Positions 12,539 to 23,257 of a stretch of 64,000 nucleotides of DNA are shown piece after piece (position 1 is the first letter of the stretch; each line of letters starts with the position of its first letter). The stretch lies in assembly GCF_000972845.2 (NCBI RefSeq), contig NC_040017.1, positions 25,009,606-25,073,605 of the forward strand, written 5' to 3'. This DNA comes from Larimichthys crocea (Eukaryota > Chordata > Actinopteri > Sciaenidae). The notes beneath the pieces are model-generated. The model did no database searches and had not been told where the DNA came from. It saw nothing but the letters and a program-made list of their open reading frames with translations. A program made the translations under genes and the position numbers.

Positions 12539-13321
12539 ATGATAACTCCAATAGATTTCTTTAGGTATCTTCAAACTAGGTCTTATTATAATGACCAGGT
12601 AAAACCACTTGAAGAAAGTGAGACCAACTTAATTGACATATTTATTGACATGTACAAAAAAAAGGATAATAGGAAACTCGTTTCAAAGTTGTACTCCTGT
12701 ATTCAAACTAATAAGATACACTCAACAGATAAGATTAGATTAAAATGGGAGAAAGAATCTCAAACTGTCATCACAGAAGAAGAATGGTTGAATATTTGTT
12801 CTGTACAGTCAACTTCCACCAGTTCTGGTCTCTGGAGAGATTTCTGCTGGCGGAATCTGGTCAGATATTTCATAACCCCTAAGTTAAAATGTGTGCAAAC
12901 AGGGGAGACGGCCAGGGGACTGTGTTGGAGGAACTGTGGTGAACAGCTAGCAGACCATTTTCATATATTTTGGGGCTGCCCAGCTATTCAGCCATACTGG
13001 CAAAAGATTACACAGGTAATTCAAAACATTTTTGGTGATGGAATTAACGGATCTTTTTCTACAATCTACCTAGGTAATATTGCACCCCATATATTGGGGC
13101 CAGACAAATATCTTTTAAAAATACTATTAGCAGCCAGTAAGAAAGCTGTAACTCGAAGTTGGCTGCAGGCCGCACCTCCGGCAGAGTCTGTCTGGATCAA
13201 TATTGTGACCAATATTCAAAATATGGAAAGAATGACTTTTTCGTTAAACCTACAGACTGATAAATATTTGCACTATTGGGAAAAATGGATTGTGTACATG
13301 TCCACAAGAGATGCTCATTGA
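12539..13321 (+). pseudogene. L1 ORF2 C-terminal fragment (260 codons)
   Basis: This frame encodes the C-terminal end of an L1 ORF2 protein, beyond the reverse transcriptase domain. A cysteine/histidine motif of the form C-x3-C-x7-H-x4-C is visible at about residues 129-146 (CWRNC, then HFHIFWGC). It is the hallmark of the L1 ORF2 C-terminus, and the block WRDFCWRN before it is also typical. The frame is open for all 260 codons. The first four codons, including the ATG, come from the duplicated target DNA and not from L1, so the start is accidental. Full ORF2 proteins are well over 1000 residues. With no endonuclease or polymerase left and no known promoter, I expect no function. Confidence 0.9.
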
Positions 13322-13429
13322 GCTGTCATTGTATTTGTAACTCCACCAGTATAATGTCTGAATGGGTGTATAAGTGACCAACTGTTTGTTCTATGTATTT
13401 CTGTATGTTGTACATGCTCTTTCTATAAA

Positions 13430-13454
13430 AATAAAGTACAAAAAAAAAAAAAAA
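13430..13454 (+). terminator. L1 polyadenylation signal and poly(A) tail
   Basis: AATAAA at 13430-13435 lies just upstream of about 15 A (13440-13454), which marks the 3' end of the inserted L1 cDNA. The last four A overlap the target-site duplication. Confidence 0.85.
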
Positions 13455-13465
13455 TGATAACTCCA

Positions 13466-14724
13466 TTATCAAACCAGAAAAGGATTTGAGTTGCAGTTAC
13501 ACACACACACACTGAGTAGTACCAGCGTGTGTGTTTAACTGAAACTTAAGGGCCAGATGAGATGAAAAACACCTCCCTGGTTCCCAGTAGAGAGCCAGTG
13601 TTGTGCCCCAAGATATTTTCATCTCAGTCTATTTTATTCAAACATAACTTTAATAATATTAATCATATCATGAGAGAAAGAAGAAGACAACGATACTGTG
13701 GCTACAGACCTTTTGTTATTTTAACTTGTTTGCTTGCTAACTAATGATAATCAGCTGTAACTATCAGGATATAAAGGTCACAAATAAGTACATGGACGGC
13801 GAAGAGAGAGATTCAAAGCGATGCTCCGTGCAGAAGCACAGGTTCAGCAGGGAGATAAGCAGCTTAGCAGCGCAGGATAATGCAGACTAACACATTCACA
13901 AATATCTGGATGTGCAACCCACTTTGGCGTGATACGAGCCTGGTGTACAAGGTGCTGACTCTCCCATCATTTCCATAGGTTGTGCACATGTTTGTGAAGT
14001 GAAAGTAGCAGGGCCCTAATCCAACATAAACATTGATCTGCTGTTTTACATTACCCCAGCTTTTTCGGCTTCTCTTGACTGATCGCACTTCGCTCGAAAC
14101 AGCAGGGCCTTTTTATTATTGTTTATTCGCCTTAATTTAGTTTTATTTTCCCAGTCCACTCAGCTAATGGTTTTCAGCATGCTCCCAGAAGCAGTGCCCT
14201 CCTGGGGTGTTTCAAAGTAATTTGGTTCCACCTGAGGAGACACGCATGCTTGCTCAAATGCAGAATCAATATTAATCGACTTTGGGGGAGGGTGGGGGGG
14301 TGAAGCATGTCTTCAAGTAGATGTTGCAGCCTGGAGATAATATCTAAGGTTGGTTGAAGTGTTCGGACAGTGCTGCCGTGGTCTCTGTCAGGGTTATTGA
14401 TGACCTCGAGAGGCTCTTTGTCTCCATGTTTCTGTCTTATTCATTTTCTCGCTCCCCTCCAAGAGCCTCGCCGCCATCGTTCCATCACTCTGGGAATTTC
14501 CTTTCACTTTCTTTTACTTCGGGCCCATATCAATAACCTGAGATGAATTGAAGGAATGCGAGGCATTGCTCGCTATTCAACATTTTCAAGGCTCATGTTA
14601 GGATCTAGTAGATAGAATATTGATGCCTTGATTAAAAAGGTAACAGTTGCTTGAGTGACTGCTAATCAGTCTTTGAAGACTCGGTGGCCGCGCGCCCTGA
14701 TCGGGTACCTCGCTCCACTGCGCC
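13466..14724. other. Unannotated DNA with a short CA repeat
   Basis: A short AC run lies at about 13499-13512. I recognise no gene. The part at about 14.35-14.66 kb is less AT-rich and lacks repeats; it may be constrained noncoding DNA, which one sequence cannot show. Confidence 0.35.
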
Positions 14725-14801
14725 ATACTTGTTATGGGAATTTTAAAGAAAAACCCTTAAATAAGGAGGATCGGATTCAAATCGTCAAAGTTTAAGTTGA
14801 A

Positions 14802-14807
14802 TTTATT
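14802..14807 (-). promoter_or_regulatory. Polyadenylation signal within the solo LTR
   Basis: TTTATT on the + strand reads AATAAA on the minus strand, placed toward the 3' part of the LTR as expected for the R region. Confidence 0.6.
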
Positions 14808-15077
14808 GTTCTTGTACAAGAGGAGCGTTTCACAGTGCAACACACTAAAGGGGTTACAGAGAAAAAGGCTCCCTGAGAAGCGTTGATAGTTGGTTCTTAT
14901 ACATTTTCCTGAAGATGGGCTGTCTCAACCCCTGTAAATTGTTAACAGTCAATTTGCATATAATGCATTTAAACAGCTTTCTTCAACATATCACCTAATA
15001 AGTAACCAGTATGTCCCCAATCTTGATGTCACCTCTCTGACCTGTCCCTAGGCCCCATTCTGTTCTCAAATCCCTCT

Positions 15078-15084
15078 ATTTATA
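15078..15084 (-). promoter_or_regulatory. TATA-like box within the solo LTR
   Basis: The minus strand reads TATAAAT, followed by an A+G-rich stretch. It lies upstream of the polyadenylation signal in the LTR reading direction, consistent with a U3 promoter. Activity is not known. Confidence 0.5.
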
Positions 15085-15232
15085 CGTTAACCTGAACTTT
15101 ACCTTACCCTGCCAGTCTCAGGAAAACAGCAATAAAGGGAAGTGCCCTAAGGACATGTAATAAATAGAAACAAACATTGTATAAGTTAAAACATCCAACT
15201 AGCTGTGTAACCCTAATTTTTATAACAATACT

Positions 15233-15711
15233 CTGACACATTTCTAGGCTTCATCTGCAGAGCCGCTTGCATTCCTCCCAACAATTTAAACGACACACTG
15301 AGAAATAATGTATCAATCTGTAAATAAGTAGAAGTTCGTGGTTAAAGGTTATGTTTACATTCATCTAAATGCACCGTGTGCATCCTTGAGGTTAAAAGAA
15401 TCCCCCCTCCTCATAAAACATTTGCAAAACCAATTTCTGTAATATCTCAAATTGTTTACGTCCGAGCGCTCTTCTTCTTCTTCTTCTTCTTCTTCTTCGC
15501 TGCTACTGTACGTCAGTCGGTGTAATAGTGTGAAACTGGCAGCGGGATGTGTAACGCACCACCCACATGTGCTGCATAATAGAATACAAACAAAACAATG
15601 CGCCCACTCATGAAGTCTCATAAGCTAAATATAACGAAGCGAATATCTGGTCAGGTGTAAGATTTAACGACAACACACAGCAGATGAATGTTTGCATTCG
15701 TGTAGAATCAC
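15233..15711. other. Unannotated DNA with a CTT repeat
   Basis: It contains the CTT tract listed separately. The minus-strand frame at 15361-15621 gains a run of glutamates only because it crosses that tract, and I do not treat it as a gene. Confidence 0.4.
15471..15498. repeat. (CTT)n trinucleotide repeat
   Basis: About nine uninterrupted CTT units. Read on the minus strand this is a GAA repeat. Confidence 0.96.
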
Positions 15712-15858
15712 CTGAAAATAAGAATGATGATGTTTTTGTTACTTTAAAATGAGCGGTTTATATCTACAGACACTACAGGTCCTCTTCCACAGAGTCTTCC
15801 ATGTTTCTACAGTAGCCCAGAGGAGACAAACCAAACACCGGCTGAGTTTGCAATCCAC
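15712..15858 (-). mobile_element. MITE fragment, same family as 9.26 kb
   Basis: The segment carries the blocks AATCACCTGAAAATAAG, CAGGTCCTCTTCCACAGAG, TACAGTAGCCCAGAGG and GACAAACCAAACACCGGCT. The last is the reverse complement of the GTTTGGTTTGTC block in the complete copy. Both terminal inverted repeats are missing, so it is an internal fragment. The first and last blocks also occur in the 54.17 kb fragment. Confidence 0.7.
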
Positions 15859-18800
15859 ATGTCTAATTTGATTTATGAATACTTGTTTTTTCATTAAGAA
15901 ATAAATTCAGTGACATTTTGTCAATTTTTAAGACTCAGCACATTTACGGTCACAGTTCACGGGATCAGGATTCTCAGCTGTGTTTTCACTCGCCCTCAGT
16001 CTTGGCATCTTAGCACGACATAAAATAGATCACACTGGATCTATACACAGATGACACAACGTGTTAATTATAGCAGCTTTTCTTCTGCATTCTCTTTTCA
16101 TTTATTGACACATCAGCAGTGAACGTCCAGTTTGTATTCCCCCCCTCCTTCAGTAGAGAAAAGGAAAGTCTTCTTTATAGACTCGGGATCTTTGCACAGA
16201 TTTGTCAAAAACAATCAATGTTCGGTACAAGCAGAAATTCATCATCTGACAGCAGCTTCGATAGTTCACAATGCCGTGCTGCCGGACGAGATGTTGTTTT
16301 TGAGTAACGAGCGGGCGTGACCCGCCTGTTTCTGGTCTCTGAAAACAGTTGCTTTTAACTATTGATCTTTCTCACACGGACACGTTTGGGCCCTTTTTGT
16401 CGGCAGGCAGCCTGGGACTGGACTTCACCAACCTGGAAGTCTTTTAGTGCTTCAAGTACTAATTCTTAATGAATATACCTTCATGACATGTGTCCTATAT
16501 TCTCATGTGGATGTTTTTCTTTGCCCGTGGGCCCCTGTGTTGAACTTTGAGAACAGCTCTGCATTCTCGGGCCTGCGGTGAATGTGAAACGGTGACCGTC
16601 TGGTTACAAGCCCACATTTCTAACCTTTAGACCTGATATTTCTAGGATTTCTCTACTGGCAGGGTTTCTCTACTTGGCATGACACACTGCCTCTGGCAAC
16701 ACTGCAAACCCTCACAGTAACAAACCACAAAGAGACTTTGAAATTCTTTTTTAGCGTATTAATTGCCTCCTGGCAAAATCATTGTTTCATGCAGGTGAAA
16801 AGAAACAACAGCTAGTAAATGAAGGGATGATCGAGGTTAATATCCATTCTGTCGGCTTTATTTGTTGTATGTTAGCCTACAAATTGATGTAACCCACACT
16901 GGCTTAAAGCTATTTACACTAATCATTGCATTACAAACGTAATGTAATTAACCAGATAATCATTACATGTATTTGCTCTCTATGGTCATGTTATCCAAAA
17001 GGGCAAACAAATCAATTAAAGCATCTTTTTTTATTTCAAACATTTAATTGAAAACTAATAATTTCACTGCTGTAGTTATTATCCATGTTACCAAAGAAAA
17101 ACACCTACATTTATTTTAGCTTATCCTCCGGCTTACATGCATTGAGCTAAAGCTTGGCGCCCATGCTCATAAGCAATCTTTAACCTTTCAGTGCAAAATC
17201 ATGTTATACATGCTCTGATTTTACAATTTGTGACCCGTATTTAAGGACTAAAATCTTTTTTTTTAGTCGTACTGTTGATGTTTTTCCCTCTTTCCAAAGA
17301 AAATCTTGGACCCCAGAGTGCCTCCCAAACCCAATCTTTACAAATCCCTGTTTAGAGCGGCACAAACTGTTATCAGTAGAAGAAACTGTTGATTGATAGG
17401 ACTGATGCATTAAGAGGCGTCTCAGCACACCCAGCATGTAGACAGGTGAGGTTAAAATCCTGTCACTCAGCAGTTCAACTTCCATTACTTATTCAACACT
17501 CCTGCATTTGACTGGAGCAACAGAGAGAGAGAGAGCGGGGTGGGGGATGAACACAATTAATGGAGCTATCTCTTCGGGATTAAGCAGTGCAGCACACACA
17601 GCTCTCACCACAGAAGCCTGTGCCTTAAATGGATTCCCGCTGTATAATATTCCAGCATCCTTAAAAGTCAGCTCGTGTTATCTCAGTGGAAGAATGTCTG
17701 GAGGAAACTGTTTCTTCCACCCTTCAGGCGAAGCTTATTTTTCTGCATTTGTTTCAAGATGATTCAAGTCAGCACATAATGTCGAGCTGTTGCAGGACAG
17801 ACAGAATTGGTGGGCCAGAAACTCGCCGATATTGCAACAATCACAGCGATGTATGAGTTAGGCGAGATGTAGCCTGTGTTCACGCTGCTGGGGTGAGATA
17901 AGACAAGGCCAATTTCATATTTTTACCCTGTTGACAGCAGCTGGTAAGTTTTATTCCTCCTGTACGGTTCGGCTATTGCTCATATGTCAGAAATGAATTT
18001 TACTTGGCAAGATTCACAAACTTACACTTCACTTTGTTTTATGTCTGGCTTCTTCACAAAACTCTGCGTGACACAGAAGATGCTGATACTACGTCGTCTT
18101 TTCAAAACTAGAAAAATTATAAAATGCACTAATGTGAAATAATGTATGAGGAGTGCAGTATGCAGATTATAATGCCATCAGGACGACGATGATGTGTTTG
18201 ACAGGATATTTGTGTCTGCGTGTCAAGAGAATGCATGAATGCAGGTTTTGATTGTGTGAAGTGAAAAGCACAGAATCACAGTAATGTGTCAAAGTCCTCT
18301 ACCTCATCTTTTGCTCTCTTTTATTGTATCTTTGACCTTTGTCTCAACTTTTGTTGCCTTTTAATCCACCTGTTACTGCGCACATTTTCAATTTGCATAT
18401 ATATGTCAGGAAATTGTGAAACAATGTCAGTTTCTCAGAGTCCAAGGTTTTCTAAAAGCCAAAGATATTCAGTTTATAATAACTTAAAACAAAGAAAAGC
18501 AGAAAATCTTAAAGGCTGTAAACAAATAAAGAAACATCCCAGGCTTTTCCACATGATTTCGCATCGATTGACGTTTGACTCGTGCTCTTTTAATTACATC
18601 TCATTGTGCCTCATTGTGTTTTTATCACCTCCAACACAAACTGTTCAGATCTCAATGTGCCCCAAAAAAATAATAATAATATGCAAATATTGTAATATTC
18701 ACATCACAGTCGTGGGTGGAAAAGTTATATAAAGTAATATTTGACTTGACTTTTGGCTTTTGTTCCTCATTACTGTGGCTCCCACAGACCTCACTGCTGT

Positions 18801-19180
18801 ACTTATGCACTATATGTGCTGTGTATAAAAATGATAATAACTGCAATATGATTATATAATTCCTGTTTTTTTGTTTTCTAACTTTGAAACCTAATATGTT
18901 GAACAGTGTTGAGGTAGCACTGTAACCCTTCCCACAATCTGAGCCTGCCCATGTGATGAACGATGACCATAAAACACAGTTTTTACAGTAATAGGGAAAT
19001 ATTTCATCCTGTATATGTTATATGGGCTGTACGTGAACAAATATTTTTTCATTTATGGGCCATGTGAGAACAAATATGTACTCATTTTGTGAATAATAGT
19101 CACTCTATCTACAGTATGTTCTTCATGTTAACTAATTAATCTCCCGAGAGCTCCCTGTGAGACCTGAAGAAACTTATGAA
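15859..19180. other. Unannotated AT-rich DNA
   Basis: No gene is recognised. A near-duplicate of about 17 bases (TTTCTCTACTGGCAGGG then TTTCTCTACTTGGCATG) lies at about 16649-16682. Short GA runs occur near 17521-17535. The + frame at 18286-18732 (148 codons) is hydrophobic and low in information and is taken as chance. Confidence 0.4.
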
Positions 19181-19250
19181 AGATAAAATAAAGATACGAT
19201 AAGGCTTTATTGATCCCCAGAGAAGGCAGAGAGAGAGCACAAGGACAGGA
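19181..19250 (-). mobile_element. LINE/SINE 3'-tail fragment (ATCAATAAAG type)
   Basis: The + strand reads AGATACGATAAGGCTTTATTGATCCCC. Read in reverse this is GGGGATCAATAAAG followed by imperfect TATC units, the 3' end of a common teleost retroposon family. Related tails occur at 24.6, 27.8 and 39.9 kb. Only the tail is recognisable. Confidence 0.5.
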
Positions 19251-22049
19251 ATAAAACTTAAAAACATAAATGATTGCATGTATTTATTGTAGAATGTAAA
19301 CTCTAAAGAGCAATTAAACAGATAAATAAATAAAAGACGTGGAAATGATCTTTAATGATGTCTGTTATGTTGTGGAACGTTATTAGTAATACTCATAAAA
19401 TAAGAAAAACAAATGAAGCATCACGCAGATCAAACAACGTGAAGCATGTTTGTGTGCACTTAAAATGTTTACATGGATCAAACTCATTTTTGCATTAGAC
19501 ACAGCAGCCTTGTTAAGCCAATGTAACAGCTCCTGTCTTCAGCATTGAGAGACAGGATCAAATCCAACACCTGCAAGTAATCTTAACAGCCCCGCGCAGC
19601 AGATGGGTTAAGCACTTGATTTCCATCTATAATTACCTGCAGGTTGACAGTTGCCACTCCACTGTGTATTGTAAATAAAATCTTTGTGCGGGTGTTTGTG
19701 TGGATTCTCGTTCCTGTCATAGAGAGCGCTCCGCACACCTGTCTTTGAAAACTCGACACAGAGCGCAGCAGCTACGGCGTTCCCCCCCTGACTGACAAGA
19801 AAAAAAAAATCAAAATTTCACATTTGATTAAGTATTTATCAGTGCATCTTTTATTTATTTATTTATTTGTATCACTGCGTCCCGTCTCATGCTGCTGTCG
19901 TTTTGTCTGTTGGAGATCCTCTCTGGTCTCCATTCCCAGCTGATGCTCAGGAAATCACGAGTGCACTCTGTGAATCTCAAATGCAATTTGCAATCGAGGG
20001 AAAAATGTATTATCGTATTTTCTCCATTGTATGCATTTCTCCATTGTCGTATCAAGGCTGGAAGAATTACCTTCATTGTGGTTAAATTTGATGGAAATGG
20101 GAATTCATTGAAAAGCTGTTGTTCTTCTCCAGCTCTGCCTCAACACAAGGAGCTAAATCTCAACATGAACTAGGCATTTTCAGTGGACATGCACGATATT
20201 AACTTACTCTGTGGACACTGTTGTGCTACTTTGTTGATTGCTTTTCAAACGAGAAATACATTCTCCTCAGAGCTCCAACTGGCCAACAATACTCCTCGAA
20301 GCAGACCCAATCTCTACCATCCCCTCATGCGGCGAGATAAGCCCCCGAATGTTGTGAGTGTTGACTTGGATGCTGGAGGGAGATCTCCAGGATTACCAGG
20401 TTTGTCTGTCTTCTCTTTGAGCTGAGCCAGCGAGATCCTGGCAAAATGGTTTGATCCTAAATCCAGACCCCTCATCGCTGCTGGTCAGTCGGTGTTAGGA
20501 TCTCTGCGGTACAGTCGTTGGAAAGTGTGAAGATAGATCTGAATTACAGCACACAGTGAGGGCCAAACATATTATTTACAATTCTGGCAGTCCAGCTTTG
20601 TTCTCCAGGATGCATAAACATGGAGTCATCTCAGTATTTCTGGCGCATATCTAAACCTACAGAGATGCAGTCAGAACTTATCTCTGACAAAGCTTCAAAA
20701 GCCATGATTTATTTATGATGTGACAAACTTATTTGAGGAAACTTTTTCAAGCCGTGTTTTGGGTAAGAGGCTCATAACAGCTGCAAAGTACAAAGGATTA
20801 GAGAGGTATACAATCAAGATTCTTTGCCAAGTGCTCGACTAATTCTATGTTACTTTTGGCAAACGGGTAGAACAAAGTGTCTATTTATTAAGACGGGGAA
20901 AAAAATCACAGTAGATAGATAGAAAGGGAATAATCTCCTTCGGTTTCAAAGAAAATCATTAAATGAGTTTCTTGAGAGCAAGTGTACTTGTTCGGGGAGT
21001 TCAGAACAAATGTGCATTCACCTCATCCAATCCTCTATTTTCACGTGTTTAAAGCCCCTATAGCTGTCATCTATACATAAATGCAACATCAGTTATTCTG
21101 ATTACAAAAGTTATTGTTTAAAATCAAACTGATGTGTAGTGTAATGCGTGTTTTAGCTTCTTAAATCTCAATGTTCGGCTCCTACTGTGTGTTTTAATAT
21201 CACCACTATAGGAGGAAAAGGATGTGTAGACCGACACATGGCGCTTTGAACGCAACTCTTCTCCTTGATTAATCTGTCAGTTATTTCTAACTATATTAAT
21301 AGATCATTGTAAATATTGTTTATATGCTCATCACACATTTCCAGAGCCCAGGCTGATATTTTATATTTGTATATACTTGTTTTTATTAAATCTTCAATCA
21401 AAACAATTCAGTTCTAATTGTTGCAGATATTTTCTCTAAAGTATCATATCATGTCACACACTTTGAGTAGTTGCAGTAGAGTGTAGAGATACAAATTAAT
21501 GACTATTTTCATTGTCGATTCAATAAATTCAACAGAAATTATATAAAGCGAACATGAACCCTCACAGTGTAGAAACATGGCTGACATTTCTGAATTTCTA
21601 CCGTGATTAATCAACAAAATGTTCTGTTGATCTGCTGTTTCTTCTGCCTGGAAGAAACCACAACGATCTTCTTGTTACCGCGCTAAGCTGCGTGGGGCTG
21701 TGATCCGAACACGACTCCAGCATGTGAAGAACAGATGTCTAAACAACACAGCATACATCATTTTCTCCTCTGCGTGAGTTGATATGCATCCTGAAGCTCT
21801 GTCGCTCTACCTGACTCTGCTGCTGTTTGCTGCTGTGTGTAGTCCATTAGCTGAAAAACACCATCGACCACGCATTCCTGTTGTTTGAATGACACCCTCC
21901 AACGGCCAGAAGATTACAGGTACATGTAAAGGTGACAACGTGCTGCATGATTCCTGTGCTGGTTCTACGCCTTAATGGATTATTTCAACCCCCGGAGTTT
22001 AGAGCCTAAACGATATTTCTATTCTGATGTTGTTTGAAGCATTTCACGA
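19251..22049. other. Unannotated AT-rich DNA
   Basis: An A-run at 19800-19809 and an ATTT repeat at about 19849-19869 are present. I recognise no gene. Overlapping + frames near 19.87-20.43 kb are short and unlike any family I know. The stretch at 21.5-22.0 kb may be part of an unrecognised repeat. Confidence 0.4.
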
Positions 22050-22475
22050 GCACTGGACAGCAGATTGACCAGTAAACTGAGAGTTTTGCTCAGTGCTCAG
22101 CTCTGTCTTCATAACGCGATCTAACGCCTACAGCAGATGTCCCTACCTGCTGCTCCATTTCATGGCTCTTTTTTATCATCACTTGTGAATAAATCCCAGA
22201 GATATCTGCAGTCCTTTACTCGAGGCAGCTGCTTCCTCTTCACTGCTTGCAGATGATGTTGTCCATTTGGTTTCACTGGACCATGAGTTCCCATGTGCAC
22301 TGGAGCGGTTTCAAAGTTCAGTGTAACGCAGCTGAGATGAAAATCGGCACCTTCAAGTCTGAGACTCGCTGAAAAGCTTCTGTGTGATGGAGGGTGGTGA
22401 CATGCAGCTGCTCTGGTTATCAGTACCAAAGCTATCTGCATCACTTCAGCACATAAATAATAGATCTGCATTCAT
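22050..22475 (-). mobile_element. Old Rex3/RTE-type LINE fragment, antisense
   Basis: Read on the minus strand, this segment follows the Rex3/RTE protein order. A decayed palm block near 22470-22430 has CAEV where the catalytic FADD would be. It continues through LPRVKDCRYLWDLFTSD (about 22230-22180, typically LPQVEEFKYLG.LFTSD). It then runs into DNA matching the block coding for KRELS..AKLSIY..SIY (about 22110-22055). Several stops and frameshifts show that it is dead, and it is more diverged than the + strand copy at 22.7 kb. Because both copies contain the KRELS..SIY region, they are two insertions and not two halves of one. Confidence 0.6.
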
Positions 22476-22642
22476 GTTCACCTTGGTGGATTATTTTATA
22501 TCGCTGCGTTCTAAAGTGAAAATCGTTCTAAAAATTAGGCTCCAACAACAACAAACGATTATTTGTGTTCCTAAGCAATCACATATTTTTCCAATTATAC
22601 AACTAAAGAGAGAAACAAGCAGAAATCCACATTTGGCTTTTT

Positions 22643-22714
22643 CAGTGTGTAAGATTTAGGGGCCTATATTTATTGAAAATGGCTGAAATGGAATATAATA
22701 TGCATAGCTATGTT
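22643..22714 (-). mobile_element. MITE end fragment abutting Rex3
   Basis: Begins CAGTGTGTAAGATTTAGGGG and continues with a GAAATGGAATATAATATGCAT block, matching one end of the 9.26 kb MITE family (compare AGTGTGTCAGATTTAGGG at 39.1 kb). It stops abruptly at about 22714, where Rex3-like sequence begins, so the Rex3 copy may have inserted into or deleted the MITE. Confidence 0.6.
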
Positions 22715-23257
22715 GTGGGAGATTGTCAGGCAGATTGGTGCAACATCAGCAGTAATGCAGACGCTGTACTGGACCATTGAAGGGAAGAGGAAGCTGAGCT
22801 GGGAGGCAAAACTCTCGATTTTCCAGTCTATCTACGTCTATGGTCATGAGCTTTGGGTAATGACCGAAGGAATGAGATTGCAGATACAAGCGGCCGAAAT
22901 GAGTTTCCTCCGTGGGGTGGCTGGGTTCAGCCTTAGAGATAGGGCGAGGAGCTCAGACAGACCAGAGGGATCTCAGAGCAGAGGCTCTGCTCCTTTGCGT
23001 CGAAAAAGAGACAGCTGAGGTGGTTCGGGGATCTGATTAGGATGCCTCCTGGGCGCCTTCTTTTGGAGGTGTTCCGGGAACGTCCAACTGGCAGGAGACC
23101 CCGGGGCAGGCCCAGAACTTCGCTGGAGGCATACATGGCCCATCTGGCCTGGGAATGCCTCAGGATCCCCGAGGAGGAGCTTGAATGTGTTTCTGGGGAG
23201 AGGGACGTTTGGAACGCCGTGCTACCACAACCAGACACAGCATTAACAACAGATTGA
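22715..23257 (+). mobile_element. Rex3/RTE-type LINE, C-terminal ORF fragment
   Basis: This is the 3' coding part of a Rex3-like RTE retrotransposon, the region after the reverse transcriptase active site. Frame one (22710-23018) shows RQIGATSAVMQTLY, then KLSIFQSIYV, then YGHELWVMTE and FLRGVAGFSLRDRARSSD. Four residues usually found between SIYV and YGHE are deleted. A frameshift near 22955-22965 moves the reading to a second frame. That frame gives QLRWFGDLIRMPPGRLL, then FRERPTGRRPRGRPRT, then LAWECLRIPEEELE and ERDVWNAVL, ending at a stop at 23255-23257. The usual short ATGG-rich 3' tail is absent. The frameshift and truncations make it inactive, but similarity is higher than in the antisense copy at 22.05-22.48 kb. 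Confidence 0.88.

Larger units (their letters stand above)
12536..13465 (+). mobile_element. 5'-truncated L1 (L1/Tx1-type LINE) with target-site duplications
   Basis: This is a recent-looking L1 insertion. A perfect 15-bp direct repeat AAAATGATAACTCCA flanks it at 12536-12550 and 13451-13465. The body starts inside ORF2 at 12551, runs through the stop at 13319-13321 and a short 3' UTR to an AATAAA at 13430-13435, and ends in about 15 A. The duplicated target implies first-strand nicking at TTTT/A on the bottom strand, which is the usual L1 endonuclease preference. Truncation removed ORF1, endonuclease and reverse transcriptase, so the copy cannot move. The uninterrupted C-terminal frame and perfect duplication suggest a young copy. 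Confidence 0.93.
14730..15227 (-). mobile_element. Solo LTR of a retrovirus-like or LTR retrotransposon element
   Basis: The 498-bp segment begins TGTTAT and ends ATAACA, a perfect 6-bp terminal inverted repeat of the TG...CA type. It is flanked by a perfect 5-bp direct repeat ATACT (14725-14729 and 15228-15232), the duplication expected from LTR-element integrase. On the minus strand it contains a TATAAAT box (15078-15084) and, about 275 bases downstream, an AATAAA signal (14802-14807), in the order expected of U3-R-U5. No internal coding region or second LTR adjoins it, so it is a solo LTR, normally formed by LTR-LTR recombination. Whether the parent was an endogenous retrovirus or a Gypsy-like element cannot be decided from the LTR alone. 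Confidence 0.85.

Noticed and set aside
15361..15621. 86-codon frame with a glutamate run
   Set aside because: The glutamates come from the CTT microsatellite read in reverse.
18286..18732. 148-codon hydrophobic + frame
   Set aside because: Low-complexity AT-rich translation, no start context, splice sites or family resemblance.
22050..23257. Twin-priming (5' inversion) of a single Rex3 insertion
   Set aside because: At first the antisense part seemed to end where the sense part begins, but both contain the KRELS..SIY coding block, so they overlap and must be two insertions. A MITE fragment also lies between them.
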